Source of the DNA: Psychrobium sp. MM17-31
GTDB taxonomy: Bacteria; Pseudomonadota; Gammaproteobacteria; Enterobacterales; Psychrobiaceae
DNA: 64,000 bases
NCBI RefSeq assembly: GCF_022347785.1
Contig: NZ_JAKRGA010000003.1
Location: 310,001 to 374,000 of the forward strand
Reading direction: 5' to 3'
Each line of letters begins with the position of its first letter. The first letter of the stretch is position 1. The notes under the pieces were generated by a model. It saw only the letters and a program-made list of their open reading frames with translations, ran no database searches and was not told the DNA's origin. Position numbers and translations under genes: made by a program. This document shows, in pieces, positions 28,990-38,043 of this stretch.

Positions 28990-30114
28990 CTAAATCGTAT
29001 TAAAACCAAGACCGCGCAGCGTCGCTGCGTCAGTTTCATTAGCCGCGTGCACGGTAATTGCACTAAATTCGCGGCGCACTTTATACTGTTTTCGTAAATT
29101 ATCAAAGCCTTTCGCCGATAAACCGTGCGCCCGCACAAGTTCATCATCATCGCGTACGTCGTAGACTAAGGTTACTAACTGCTTAATATCTTCGACAGTA
29201 AGCGCCTGTTGCAGCTTAATATCACTGACATTAGCTTTAGGTAGTAGAGAAACAAGGGATTTCTCTGGCACTTTATTGGCTAATTCACACCAGCGTTGAT
29301 ACAACATATAAGTGCCACGCGCCTTGCCTTCAAATGAATAACCCGCAATATGCGATGATGCGATATCAACTTTATTGAGTAACGATTGATTAATCTGTGG
29401 CTCGTTTTGCCACACGTCCATAACGGTGATGAGCTCTTTGCCGGTAGCCAATAGCTTGTCTAATGCTTCGTTATCGATTACATCGCCACGACAGCTGTTG
29501 AGTAAGATCGTGTTGTCCGATAATTGTGATAGGCGCTGTTCGTCAAATAAATGATAAGTTGGATATTCGCCTTCTTTAGTCATTGGCACATGCAGCGAAA
29601 TGATGTCGGCTTTCATTACCTCATCCATCTCACGGTAGTCCCCAGCTGCACCAGCATCTTTAAGCGGCGGATCGCAAAAGAAATGCTCAATAGACAGAGC
29701 GGTCAAAATCTTTGCCAGCTGTTTACCGATATTACCTGCGCCAACAATAGCAACGCGTTTATCTTGCAATTCAAATCCTTTACGACTGGCGAGTACTAGC
29801 AGAGAGCTTAGTACATATTGCGCGACGCCTATCGCATTACACCCCGGCGCATTGGTCCAAGTAATGCTGCGTTTATCTAGACAGGCTCCATCAATGTGAT
29901 CAAGCCCAATGGTCGCTGAGCCAACAAAGCGCAGCCTGTTGGCTTTAGCAATCAATTCGCTATTGACCTTAGTGATTGAGCGCACTAGCAGCACATCGAC
30001 GTCAATCAGATCATCAGCGACAATCTCGCGTCCTGCTTTAAAGGTAATATTAGAAAAATCACCGAATAACTCAGTGACGTATGGCATATTCTCGTCGGCT
30101 AATACATTGATCAT
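28990..30114 (-). CDS. pdxB: Erythronate-4-phosphate dehydrogenase PdxB
   Basis: 374-residue D-2-hydroxyacid dehydrogenase of the DXP-dependent pyridoxal phosphate pathway. Features: the N-terminal segment NVLADENMPYVTELFG, the NAD loop VAIVGAGNIGKQLAKIL (about residues 120-136), the active-site region NSCRGDVIDNEAL, and the catalytic His segment ASSHIAGYSFEGKARGT, which is diagnostic of PdxB together with the extra C-terminal domain. Length matches E. coli (378). The gene order pdxB-usg is conserved. Confidence 0.95.
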   Translation of the reverse strand: MINVLADENMPYVTELFGDFSNITFKAGREIVADDLIDVDVLLVRSITKVNSELIAKANRLRFVGSATIGLDHIDGACLDKRSITWTNAPGCNAIGVAQYVLSSLLVLASRKGFELQDKRVAIVGAGNIGKQLAKILTALSIEHFFCDPPLKDAGAAGDYREMDEVMKADIISLHVPMTKEGEYPTYHLFDEQRLSQLSDNTILLNSCRGDVIDNEALDKLLATGKELITVMDVWQNEPQINQSLLNKVDIASSHIAGYSFEGKARGTYMLYQRWCELANKVPEKSLVSLLPKANVSDIKLQQALTVEDIKQLVTLVYDVRDDDELVRAHGLSAKGFDNLRKQYKVRREFSAITVHAANETDAATLRGLGFNTI

Positions 30115-30170
30115 TAAGGACTCAACTTAGAATGGGAAAGACAGAAAAACAGGTGTGGATTGTAGCAGCT

Positions 30171-30677
30171 TTAACGCGAAGTTCGAATGCGACGATCAAA
30201 TATTTCCTTAAGATCAAGCATCTTGACGTTACAGCGCGGTAATAGAACTACAAATGAGCTGTATTCACCTAGACGCTTCTTTTCTTCTAGCGCAAACTCA
30301 TGGATATTAACGTCAACTGCTTGATCTTTACGATTTGCGTTAAGAGACATGATGTAGTCGTATGTTCTAACCTTAATGATCAATTTTCTGTCTATATAAC
30401 TGTCTATAAACTGATAAGTTGCTATGTCACCCCAACTAATTACTTGGCCTGGTATATTAATCCCTAAATGATTCAGCGACATAAAGAACTTAGGTTTGAT
30501 TAATGTCTTTACAGAGGTTATTAGTATCCCTAGTGATATCAATAATCCCACTATAGAAATGAACGTATCTTGTTGCCATGAGGTTAGTGCAAACATTGCA
30601 AAGCCGATACTAAATAAAATAAGACACATCGCCGCTGTTTTAGATTCTCGAACTTCAATCATTCCCATCACCCACAA
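30171..30677 (-). CDS. Hypothetical two-helix membrane protein
   Basis: 168 residues or slightly fewer, with two hydrophobic helices close together (AAMCLILFSIGFAMFALTSW and ISIVGLLISLGILITSV), then a soluble part of about 110 residues (ISWGDIATYQFIDSYIDRKLIIKVR) resembling the membrane-plus-PH-like layout of many small bacterial proteins. Not recognised beyond that. The start is uncertain: ATGs at 30677, 30668 and 30662 are all in frame. It lies directly behind the alpha/beta hydrolase gene, with 3 bp between, so it is probably its operon partner. Confidence 0.6.
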   Translation of the reverse strand: MWVMGMIEVRESKTAAMCLILFSIGFAMFALTSWQQDTFISIVGLLISLGILITSVKTLIKPKFFMSLNHLGINIPGQVISWGDIATYQFIDSYIDRKLIIKVRTYDYIMSLNANRKDQAVDVNIHEFALEEKKRLGEYSSFVVLLPRCNVKMLDLKEIFDRRIRTSR

Positions 30678-30680
30678 TAA

Positions 30681-31184
30681 CTACAGCAAGGATCTCGTCA
30701 AAAACTGCGAGAATAATTCTTCGACGGTTTCCAATGAAGAATTTAGTCGATGGTCGCCATCAATCAAATGCAGTGAACATTTGGCGGTCTTGGCGTAACG
30801 AATCGAATGTTCGGGTGCGATAACATCATCTGACCAGCCGTGGACTATTTCGATATTGGGCGCAGTTGAATATTCCTGTACTTGATAACCGTCGATATAA
30901 AGCGCTGGCGCGAGTAAAAACACCCCTTTAATTTTTGAATTGGTTTGACTCGATGCTACCAGTGATACATAACCGCCCATACTTGACCCTACTAGAATTA
31001 GATCGTCACTTTGTTGGGCAAGTACCTCAGCTAATCGTGCAACCCGCTCATCGGGATCTAAAGTATTGGTGTAATCGATGCTATCAACGTCGCAGCCGAA
31101 AGACTTAGCGATATCAGCTAAGCGTTTTATTTTCGAACCCCAAGGACCACTTTCTTTACCGTGGGAGAAGATTATTTTTGTCAT
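30681..31184 (-). CDS. Alpha/beta hydrolase, YqiA/RBBP9-like esterase
   Basis: 167-residue small serine hydrolase. The nucleophile elbow GSSMGG lies at about residues 67-72, the acid is in HGWSDDVI, and the His in DGDHRL, completing a Ser-Asp-His triad. The start MTKIIFSHGKESGPWGSKIKRL holds the oxyanion segment. Size and motifs resemble RBBP9/YdeN and YqiA-type esterases; the substrate is unknown. No signal peptide, so cytoplasmic. Confidence 0.8.
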   Translation of the reverse strand: MTKIIFSHGKESGPWGSKIKRLADIAKSFGCDVDSIDYTNTLDPDERVARLAEVLAQQSDDLILVGSSMGGYVSLVASSQTNSKIKGVFLLAPALYIDGYQVQEYSTAPNIEIVHGWSDDVIAPEHSIRYAKTAKCSLHLIDGDHRLNSSLETVEELFSQFLTRSLL

Positions 31185-31202
31185 GAATTACTACCGTAGT
31201 AA

Positions 31203-31805
31203 TTAGTTTTGAAAATTAGAAACTTTCGTGCCAGCAATGTAATCATGTAAGCAACGACGCTCTTTACCAAAAATAAATAATGGGTTAACAATACCTACAA
31301 TTAATTGGCCAATAAATGGAATTAACGAAATTACATGCAAAATCAAAATTCGTTTGAGGAAAACCGTACTAAGACTTGCTTTAGTTCCATCGAGATTCTC
31401 AATTCTAATACCCACTAACTTTTTACCTATGGTTTGACCATAATGATGTATCAAGTAACCTTGGATAATTAGAAAAGTCGTTAAACCATAAACAAAGCCA
31501 AGCGCTTGTTGACCAATAGTTAGAGAATTAAGAGTTTCCAGCCCCCAATAGATAAACAACGGAAGTGAAACTCCGACGCCAATCAAGCCATCAATCAACG
31601 CCGCTACAAAACGGTCTCCACGACTAGCTAAAGTCCCATCTGCTTTTTGATTTGAGTCCTCGGCATCCACCGCTTCTCTTTTCTTGATTAACGAATCAAT
31701 CTTCGCTCCTCTATCTGGGTACTGTTCGCGGTCAATATTGCGCTGCGCATCATATAATTCTGCTAACGAATATGTCGAAAAGTCGATTTCATTATCTTTA
31801 TTCAT
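31203..31805 (-). CDS. RDD family membrane protein
   Basis: 200 residues. A charged N-terminal 70 residues is followed by an RDD domain: the Arg-Asp signature in RGDRFVAALIDGLIGVGVSLPLFIYWG, a second helix (IGQQALGFVYGLTTFLIIQGYLI), the GQTIGKKLVGIRIENLDGT loop, and a third helix (IPFIGQLIVGIVNPLFIFG). RDD proteins are small membrane proteins of unclear or transport-related function. It lies 18 bp upstream of the hydrolase gene. Confidence 0.8.
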   Translation of the reverse strand: MNKDNEIDFSTYSLAELYDAQRNIDREQYPDRGAKIDSLIKKREAVDAEDSNQKADGTLASRGDRFVAALIDGLIGVGVSLPLFIYWGLETLNSLTIGQQALGFVYGLTTFLIIQGYLIHHYGQTIGKKLVGIRIENLDGTKASLSTVFLKRILILHVISLIPFIGQLIVGIVNPLFIFGKERRCLHDYIAGTKVSNFQN

Positions 31806-31889
31806 ATCATTCCTTGTTGGCTATTTTCTTTACTAATGAATTAATTTTAATCGTGAATTACAGTGTTCGCCAATAGTAACTATTAATGA

Positions 31890-31924
31890 AAAAAGCCACC
31901 TAATTCGCATTAGATGGCTTTCAT
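31890..31924. terminator. Intrinsic terminator downstream of fabB
   Basis: Hairpin with arms AAAGCCACCTAAT and ATTAGATGGCTTT (one mismatch) around a TCGC loop, T/A-rich on both sides; it follows the fabB stop on the minus strand. Confidence 0.7.
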
Positions 31925-31950
31925 CAATTAACAGCGTTTAAACGCCTTAA

Positions 31951-33165
31951 TTATTTTTCAAACTTTTGAAAAACTAATGTCGCGTTAGTGCCGCCGAAGC
32001 CGAAGCTGTTTGACATTAATGTCTTCAATGGTTTTTCTTGTAGCTCGGTAACTACTGGTAAACCTGCTGCTTGTTCATCTAATTCTTCAACGTTAATTGA
32101 TGGTGCAATGAAGTCGTTTTCCATCATTAATAATGAGTAGATAGCTTCATGTACACCAGCTGCGCCTAGTGCGTGACCAGTTAGCGATTTTGTTGAACCG
32201 AATGCTGGGATTTTGTCACCGAATAGTTCTTTGATAGCGCCAAGTTCTTTCACATCACCCACTGGTGTTGAAGTACCGTGCGTATTGATGTATTCGATAT
32301 CGCCATCAGTCGTTGCCATCGCTTGTTGCATACAACGTACTGCACCTTCACCTGATGGAGCAACCATGTCGTAACCGTCAGATGTTGCACCGTAACCTAC
32401 AACTTCAGCGTAGATGTGTGCGCCACGTGCCAATGCGTGCTCAAGTTCTTCAACAACGACCATACCGCCACCGCCAGAGATTACGAAACCATCGCGGTTT
32501 GCATCATAAGTACGTGACGCTTTTTCTGGTGTTTCGTTGTATTTAGTCGATAGTGCGCCCATCGCGTCAAAGCCCATAGCTAATGTCCAATCAACTTCTT
32601 CGCCGCCACCAGCAAATACGATGTCTTGTTTGCCAAGTTGAATCTGCTCTAGTGCGTGACCAATACAGTGTGCAGAAGTCGCACAGGCTGAGCTGATTGA
32701 GTAGTTAATGCCTTTAATCTTGAATGGCGTTGCTAATGTCGCTGATGTGGTGCTCGACATGATTTTTGGTACTAGGTAAGGACCAACACGCTTAACGCCT
32801 TTTTCGCGAAGCTTGTCTGCACTAATGACTTGGTCAGATGAAGACGCACCGCCACTACCGGCAACTAAACCTGTGCGAACGTTAGAAACCATTTCAGGGG
32901 TTAACTTTGAATCGTCAATTGCTTGTTGCATTGCAACGTAAGCGTACGCTGCTGCATTACCCATAAAGCGCATTGCTTTACGATCGATGTGCTCACTAGG
33001 ATCTAAATCGATGTTGCCCCACACTTGGCTGCGAAGGCCAATTTCTTTGAATTGCTCTGAGTAGCTAATACCACTGCGACCATCGCGCAATGATTGAGTT
33101 ACTTCTTCTGCGTTATTACCAATACTTGATACAACGCCTAAACCTGTGATTACGGCACGTTTCAT
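31951..33165 (-). CDS. fabB: 3-oxoacyl-ACP synthase I FabB
   Basis: 404-residue condensing enzyme for fatty acid elongation, needed for unsaturated fatty acids. The catalytic Cys is in [14 protein letters not shown], and the two His are in [11 protein letters not shown] and [10 protein letters not shown]. The start [18 protein letters not shown] is typical of FabB; the in-frame ATG 11 codons upstream (33198) is rejected because AGGA lies 9 bases before the ATG at 33165. Length matches E. coli FabB (406). Single-gene unit, divergent from mnmC. Confidence 0.96.
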   Translation of the reverse strand: MKRAVITGLGVVSSIGNNAEEVTQSLRDGRSGISYSEQFKEIGLRSQVWGNIDLDPSEHIDRKAMRFMGNAAAYAYVAMQQAIDDSKLTPEMVSNVRTGLVAGSGGASSSDQVISADKLREKGVKRVGPYLVPKIMSSTTSATLATPFKIKGINYSISSACATSAHCIGHALEQIQLGKQDIVFAGGGEEVDWTLAMGFDAMGALSTKYNETPEKASRTYDANRDGFVISGGGGMVVVEELEHALARGAHIYAEVVGYGATSDGYDMVAPSGEGAVRCMQQAMATTDGDIEYINTHGTSTPVGDVKELGAIKELFGDKIPAFGSTKSLTGHALGAAGVHEAIYSLLMMENDFIAPSINVEELDEQAAGLPVVTELQEKPLKTLMSNSFGFGGTNATLVFQKFEK

Positions 33166-33256
33166 TTTAAATCCTGTTGTTTCATAAACTGCCCGCATTG
33201 TAATAACTTTCTATTAACTTAGTGGTCAGCTTTCATAGCCAATTTAATCAATTTCG

Positions 33257-35359
33257 ATGATATACTACGCGATATTTTGTATCACGAGTATTAAACATTT
33301 GTTTAAACAGCAAAAAAATTGTCTTTCAGCCGCTAAATTAAGCTGGAATGACAACGGAGAGCCGACCTCTGTTGAATTTAACGACATCTATTTCAACACC
33401 GCCGATGGCCTTGATGAAACGACTTATGTTTTTATTGAGCAAAACAAACTTCACGAGCGCTGGTTACAAACCGACAGTGCCAGTTATGTCATTGCCGAAA
33501 CAGGCTTTGGTAGTGGCTTAAACTTTCTGGTGACGTGGCAGCATTTCAAGCATTTTAGAGCGCACAACCCAAACCACCCGTTAAAGCGCTTATACTTTAT
33601 TAGTTTTGAAAAATTTCCGCTAACACAGGGCGACTTAATCAAGTCACACCAGCGTTGGACTTCTCTATCCAAGCAAGCAACTGCACTGCAAAGTCAATAT
33701 CCACCAGTATTAGCAGGTTGCCATCGTATGCCCTTCGCTTTAGATGACGACAATAGTCAGATCATTCTCGATTTGTGGTTCGGAGACATCAAAGACACCA
33801 TCACCCAAGTTTCAACGCCGCCAGAGGGCATTGTCGATTCGTGGTACCTCGATGGCTTTGCGCCTAGCAAGAATCCCGAGATGTGGAACCAAAACCTCTA
33901 TAACAACATGGCGAAGCTGTCTAAACACAATGCGTCGATGGCCACATTTACCGCTGCTGGCGATGTCCGTCGCGGCTTGCAACAAACTGGTTTTGTGATC
34001 AAGAAAGCCAAGGGTTTTGGTAAAAAGCGTGAAATGATCACTGGGCTGTTTGAGCGCACCGACAAATACACCAATCACAATCCGTGGTTTTATCGCCAAG
34101 GAGTTACACAGTTCCCCCATAGTAATGAAGGCGCTTCAACACCATCGCGCATAACCATTGTCGGCGGCGGCGTTGCAAGTGCAACATTAGCCCTCGCCTT
34201 AGCAAAACGCGGTATCAGCAGTGAAGTATTGTGTAAAGATCAATCCTTAGCTTGCGGTGCGTCAGGTAATCGCCAAGGCGGTTTTTATCCGCTAATCAAT
34301 GGTCAGCACGATTTATTGTCTCAATTTTATGCGCCCGCGTTCTTGTATGCAGCCAATCGTTATCATGACATTATCCAACGCAACCCAGAGGTCGGTAAGC
34401 TATGCGGCGTACTGTCATTAGATCATGAAGAAAAACAGGCCAAAGCCCATAGTAAAGTAATTGACTCAGCAATCTTTCCCAAGGGGTTGGTAGAACAATT
34501 GACCGCCGGGCAAGCTAGCACATTGAGCGGTATCGCTATCGAGCATAACGCACTGCACTTTCCTACTGGCGGCTGGGTATCTCCAAAATCATTAACCAGT
34601 GAGCTGATTAAACTTGCTCAGCAGCATAGCGAGGTTGTAGTTCGCTATAACTGCCAAGTTGAATCGATAAACTTCGTCGAAGATAATTGGCAAGTGAATA
34701 TCACTGCTCAATCGCCACTTAAGGCTGACATCCTCGTGTTAGCTGCGGGCCATGAAATAGCCAACTTTGCACAATGTCAGCATTTGCCATTCTACGCGAC
34801 GGCCGGACAAGTCAGTCACCTCAATTCAACGGAGACTAGCGAGAAACTTAACAAAGTGCTTTGCTATCAAGGATATGTCACGCCAAGTCATAATGGTTCA
34901 CACAGTCTTGGGGCCAGCTTTAATCGCGATATTAGCGGCTATGACGTGAACGATATTGAGCATCAGCAAAACCTCGATAAGCTTGAAATCGATGTCCCAA
35001 CACTTTTCACAGAAATTAATAATAATGTGAATGGCGGCAAAGTTGGCGTGCGCTGTAGCGTCAAAGATCATCTGCCGATGGTGGGAAATGTGCCAGAATA
35101 CAATGCGACCAAAACGCTTTATAACGATTTATACAAAGGCAAACCCGCCCATCATTATGAAAATTCCCCCATCGAGTCGCAGCTATTCATGCTAGGCGGC
35201 TTAGGTTCTCGAGGTTTGTGTTCTGCCCCGCTGCTCGCAGAAGTATTAGCTTGTCAGCTAACTAACGAGCCAATGCCAATGTCACAATCGCTGTTAGATC
35301 AATTAAATCCAAACCGTTACTGGATAAAGCAACTAAAGAAACACAATGTCGACATTTAA
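33257..35359 (+). CDS. mnmC: Bifunctional tRNA wobble-uridine modification protein MnmC
   Basis: 700-residue two-domain enzyme that finishes mnm5s2U34 in tRNA. The N-terminal methyltransferase (DUF752; AETGFGSGLNFLVTWQ, DLWFGDIKDT, WYLDGFAPSKNPEMW) covers about residues 30-265. The C-terminal FAD oxidase (ITIVGGGVASATLALALAKRG, CGASGNRQGGFYPL, LGGLGSRGLCSAPLLAE) covers about 285-685. The start is uncertain: the ATG at 33257 lacks a ribosome site, and a TTG at 33299 (LFKQQ) is an alternative. Its last 41 codons fall in the first copy of a 163-bp tandem duplication. Confidence 0.95.
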   Translation: MIYYAIFCITSIKHLFKQQKNCLSAAKLSWNDNGEPTSVEFNDIYFNTADGLDETTYVFIEQNKLHERWLQTDSASYVIAETGFGSGLNFLVTWQHFKHFRAHNPNHPLKRLYFISFEKFPLTQGDLIKSHQRWTSLSKQATALQSQYPPVLAGCHRMPFALDDDNSQIILDLWFGDIKDTITQVSTPPEGIVDSWYLDGFAPSKNPEMWNQNLYNNMAKLSKHNASMATFTAAGDVRRGLQQTGFVIKKAKGFGKKREMITGLFERTDKYTNHNPWFYRQGVTQFPHSNEGASTPSRITIVGGGVASATLALALAKRGISSEVLCKDQSLACGASGNRQGGFYPLINGQHDLLSQFYAPAFLYAANRYHDIIQRNPEVGKLCGVLSLDHEEKQAKAHSKVIDSAIFPKGLVEQLTAGQASTLSGIAIEHNALHFPTGGWVSPKSLTSELIKLAQQHSEVVVRYNCQVESINFVEDNWQVNITAQSPLKADILVLAAGHEIANFAQCQHLPFYATAGQVSHLNSTETSEKLNKVLCYQGYVTPSHNGSHSLGASFNRDISGYDVNDIEHQQNLDKLEIDVPTLFTEINNNVNGGKVGVRCSVKDHLPMVGNVPEYNATKTLYNDLYKGKPAHHYENSPIESQLFMLGGLGSRGLCSAPLLAEVLACQLTNEPMPMSQSLLDQLNPNRYWIKQLKKHNVDI

Positions 35360-35562
35360 ATTACAACACTTTGCAATCGAGCAATCTGTCAATGCGATGG
35401 CAGAAGTATTAGCTTGTCAGCTCACCGATGAGCCAATGCCACTGCCACAATCGCTGTTAGATCAATTAAATCCAAACCGTTACTGGATCAAGCAATTTAA
35501 GAAACACAATGTCGACATTTAAATTACAACAATTTGCCATCAAACAATCCGTCAATGCGATG
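35237..35562 (+). repeat. Diverged 163-bp tandem duplication of the mnmC end / methyltransferase start
   Basis: Copy A (35237-35399) and copy B (35400-35562) both begin GCAGAAGTATTAGCTTGTCA and end GTCAATGCGATG. By hand alignment they differ at about 14 of 163 positions (roughly 91 percent identity), without gaps. Copy A holds the real mnmC 3' end plus a first methyltransferase start; copy B holds a second mnmC tail plus the functional methyltransferase start. Confidence 0.93.
35346..35522 (+). pseudogene. 58-codon chimeric ORF made by the tandem duplication
   Basis: Starting at the first methyltransferase ATG, the frame reads MSTFKLQHFAIEQSVNAM and then passes without a break into a MnmC-like tail (AEVLACQLTDEPMPLPQS ... 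KKHNVDI, stop at 35520-35522). So 18 residues of the methyltransferase N terminus are fused in frame to 40 residues of the MnmC C terminus. It has no complete domain and is probably a by-product of the duplication. It keeps translation coupled from mnmC to the real methyltransferase gene, because its end overlaps the start at 35509. Confidence 0.7.
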
Positions 35563-36225
35563 AAGGTATGCACTGACAGCCTGATTTTTGGTGCACTAAC
35601 GCCAGTTGAAAACGCGGAGCGTGTGCTTGATATTGGCGGCGGCACAGCAATTTTATCACTAATGGCAGCGCAGCGCGGCGCTAAACACATCACCTGTGTC
35701 GAATTAATGACTGCGAGTAGTCAAGAAGCTAGTGACAATGTGAACAACTCACCTTGGTCAGCCAGAATCTCGGTAATCAATTGCGATATAAATAATTTCG
35801 AAAGTGACGATACGTTTGATGTCATCATCTCCAACCCGCCGTTTTTTGATAATCACTTAAAAAATGACGATAACTTACGCAATACGGCGCGCCATACAGA
35901 TACCCTTAGCTACCAACAATTGTTAACAAAGGCTAAAGCACTCCTGAGGGATGATGGGGTTATTTCACTGCTCCTTCCCGTGCATACAATTGAAGCTATT
36001 AACGAGATATGCAATACACTTCAATTAGTTATAACAAAGCGCTGTGATTTAATTACTATCCGTGGTGGCGTTGCTAAAGTCACCGTATTGGAAATCCGTA
36101 ATCTTGCCAATGGCAGTTTCGCGCAAATGCCCGCTGTCAATACGATTACCGTCTATAATGCTCATCAGCAATATAGTGAACAAAGCGCTCGTTTATTAAA
36201 GAATTTTTTGTTACGGTTTGCCTAA
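35509..36225 (+). CDS. trmN: tRNA1(Val) adenine-37 N6-methyltransferase TrmN6-like (YfiC)
   Basis: 238-residue SAM-dependent methyltransferase. Early conserved segment FAIKQSVNAMKVCTDSLIFGA, SAM motif I VLDIGGGTAILSLMAAQRG (about residues 39-57), and the N6-adenine catalytic motif NPPFF in VIISNPPFFDN (about 107-111), as in TrmN6/YfiC, which modifies A37 of tRNA-Val. It is next to mnmC, another tRNA modification gene. Its start region is the second copy of the tandem duplication, so its ribosome site lies within duplicated mnmC sequence. Confidence 0.88.
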   Translation: MSTFKLQQFAIKQSVNAMKVCTDSLIFGALTPVENAERVLDIGGGTAILSLMAAQRGAKHITCVELMTASSQEASDNVNNSPWSARISVINCDINNFESDDTFDVIISNPPFFDNHLKNDDNLRNTARHTDTLSYQQLLTKAKALLRDDGVISLLLPVHTIEAINEICNTLQLVITKRCDLITIRGGVAKVTVLEIRNLANGSFAQMPAVNTITVYNAHQQYSEQSARLLKNFLLRFA

Positions 36226-36271
36226 TCTCAATTTCAGCCTATAGCTTGCCATCGTCCAAAGGAACAGCATC

Positions 36272-37603
36272 TTGCAAGAACGTACTACTGACTTAGTGAA
36301 TTGGTTTCGTCAATCAGCCCCTTATGTGAATGCCCATCGTGGCAAAACTTTTGTCATCATGCTCGGCGGTGAATGTATCGCTCATGACAATTTCTACAAC
36401 ATCGTAAACGACATTGCCCTACTCAACTCGCTTGGCATTAAGATAGTTGTAGTTTATGGCGCACGACCGCAAATTGAAGCACGACTCAAAGAGCACGGCA
36501 TTGACAGCAACTTCCATAAGCAAACACGTATTACTTGTGACGCTGCGTTTACACAAATCAAACAAATCGTTGGTCAACTGCAGTTTGAAATTAACGCCCA
36601 GCTATCAATGGGTCTAATCAATACGCCGATGCAAGGGGCAAATATCAACGTCGTCAGTGGTAATTTCATTACAGCCCAACCGATGGGCATCGTCGATGGC
36701 ATCGATTTTTGTCACAGCGGCCGAGTTAGACGTATCGATACCCAAGGTATTAAACGCCAGCTTGATCAACAAGCTATCGTCCTTGTTTCAATTATCGGCT
36801 ATAGCGCCACAGGTGAAAGTTTCAACTTAAGCGCCGAAGAAATTGCTACTCAGTTATCCATTAAACTCGGCGCCGATAAAATGATTGGTTTTGCGTCTGA
36901 GCGCGGTGTACTCGATGATAATGGTCAGGTGTTATCAGAATTATTGCCAGATCAAGCAGCAGAGCGCCTTACTAAACTCGAATCAGAAGGCCGAGTGCTT
37001 AGTGGCACAGCTACTTATTTACGCGCGGCGATTGCCGCCTGTAAAGCCGACGTCGCTCGCAGCCATCTAGTGAGCTATCAACTCGACGGCGCACTATTGC
37101 AAGAGCTATTCTCACGCGACGGTATCGGTACCCAAATCGTGATGGCGAGTTCAGAGCAATTACGTCAAGCCACCATCGATGATATCGGCGGCATTATGGA
37201 TTTGATCAAGCCACTAGAAGAGCAAGGCTTATTGGTAAAACGCTCTCGTGAACAATTAGAAATGGATATTGATAAGTTCTCTATTGTGATGCGTGATGGC
37301 TTAGTCATCGGATGTGCGGCGTTATATCCAGCAAAAGACAACAAAATTGGTGAAATGGCTTGCGTTGCCACCCATCCCGAGTATCGTAAGGCCTCGCGTG
37401 GTGACTCCATCGTTAAAGCAATCAGTAATCAAGCCATTAAGCTTGGGTTAACCCAACTCTTTGTATTAACTACCAGCTCGATACACTGGTTTAGAGAACG
37501 TGGCTTTAACCCTGTTTCTATCGACCAATTACCGGTGGAGAAACAAGTGATGTACAACTACCAGCGCAACTCGAAAATACTTATAAAGGATCTCACAGCC
37601 TAA
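36272..37603 (+). CDS. argA: Amino-acid N-acetyltransferase ArgA (N-acetylglutamate synthase)
   Basis: 443 residues: an amino-acid-kinase-like domain (about 1-290; [28 protein letters not shown]) joined to a GNAT acetyltransferase domain (about 295-440; [42 protein letters not shown]). This is the classical ArgA layout, catalysing the first step of arginine synthesis, normally inhibited by arginine through the kinase-like domain. Length matches E. coli ArgA (443). Start is TTG at 36272 with AAAGGA 12 bases upstream. Confidence 0.95.
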   Translation: MQERTTDLVNWFRQSAPYVNAHRGKTFVIMLGGECIAHDNFYNIVNDIALLNSLGIKIVVVYGARPQIEARLKEHGIDSNFHKQTRITCDAAFTQIKQIVGQLQFEINAQLSMGLINTPMQGANINVVSGNFITAQPMGIVDGIDFCHSGRVRRIDTQGIKRQLDQQAIVLVSIIGYSATGESFNLSAEEIATQLSIKLGADKMIGFASERGVLDDNGQVLSELLPDQAAERLTKLESEGRVLSGTATYLRAAIAACKADVARSHLVSYQLDGALLQELFSRDGIGTQIVMASSEQLRQATIDDIGGIMDLIKPLEEQGLLVKRSREQLEMDIDKFSIVMRDGLVIGCAALYPAKDNKIGEMACVATHPEYRKASRGDSIVKAISNQAIKLGLTQLFVLTTSSIHWFRERGFNPVSIDQLPVEKQVMYNYQRNSKILIKDLTA

Positions 37604-37633
37604 GCGCTGCGAGAATAACGAACAGCCGAAAGC

Positions 37634-37987
37634 ATGAAACACCTTAAAAAGATCCATCGCGCCCCAGTTCGCGTCTCCCGCATTCAAGGCAGACGTATGC
37701 GAAATAATTTCCGTCGCACGATGATCGATTTAAAAATTGCCCTCGCCCAAGAAAAAGAAGAAACAGTAGAAATGCTGCAAATCTATGGCAAAGGCATCAA
37801 GGGTCAAGCGGATAAGCAAGATTTAAAAGTGGCCCACGCTCAATTCTTCGATATTCTTAAAGGATTGGGCTTGGGGGTGTTTGCTATTTTACCTTTCGCA
37901 CCTATCACCATTCCGGTAATTATCAAACTCGCCAAAGCGGTTGGCGTCGATGTTTTACCGAGTTCGTTTAGTCAAAAAGATAAATAA
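37634..37987 (+). CDS. Small LETM1-like protein
   Basis: 117 residues, basic N terminus (HLKKIHRAPVRVSRIQGRRMRNNFRR), an amphipathic middle and a hydrophobic segment (LGLGVFAILPFAPITIPVIIKLAKAVGVDVLPSSF) that resembles the conserved part of LETM1 family proteins (PFxxxxxPxxxKLxxxxGxxxLPSSF). Function in bacteria is unknown. It follows argA by 30 bp and ends at a strong terminator, so it is probably the last gene of the mnmC-trmN-argA unit. Confidence 0.65.
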   Translation: MKHLKKIHRAPVRVSRIQGRRMRNNFRRTMIDLKIALAQEKEETVEMLQIYGKGIKGQADKQDLKVAHAQFFDILKGLGLGVFAILPFAPITIPVIIKLAKAVGVDVLPSSFSQKDK

Positions 37988-38005
37988 GTCGAGATAGTCA
38001 TATAC

Positions 38006-38035
38006 AAAAATGCCAGCAAGTTTGCTGGCATTTTT
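38006..38035. terminator. Bidirectional intrinsic terminator
   Basis: Stem AAAAATGCCAGCAA (38006-38019), 2-base loop, complement 38022-38035; serves the LETM1-like gene on the plus strand and the ThrE-like gene on the minus strand. Confidence 0.85.
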
Positions 38036-38043
38036 ATTTGTCG

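Noticed and set aside
33219-33235. FadR half-site (TGGTCAG) upstream of fabB
   Set aside because: Only one half of the operator matches; in E. coli FadR activates fabB, but this match is too weak to call.
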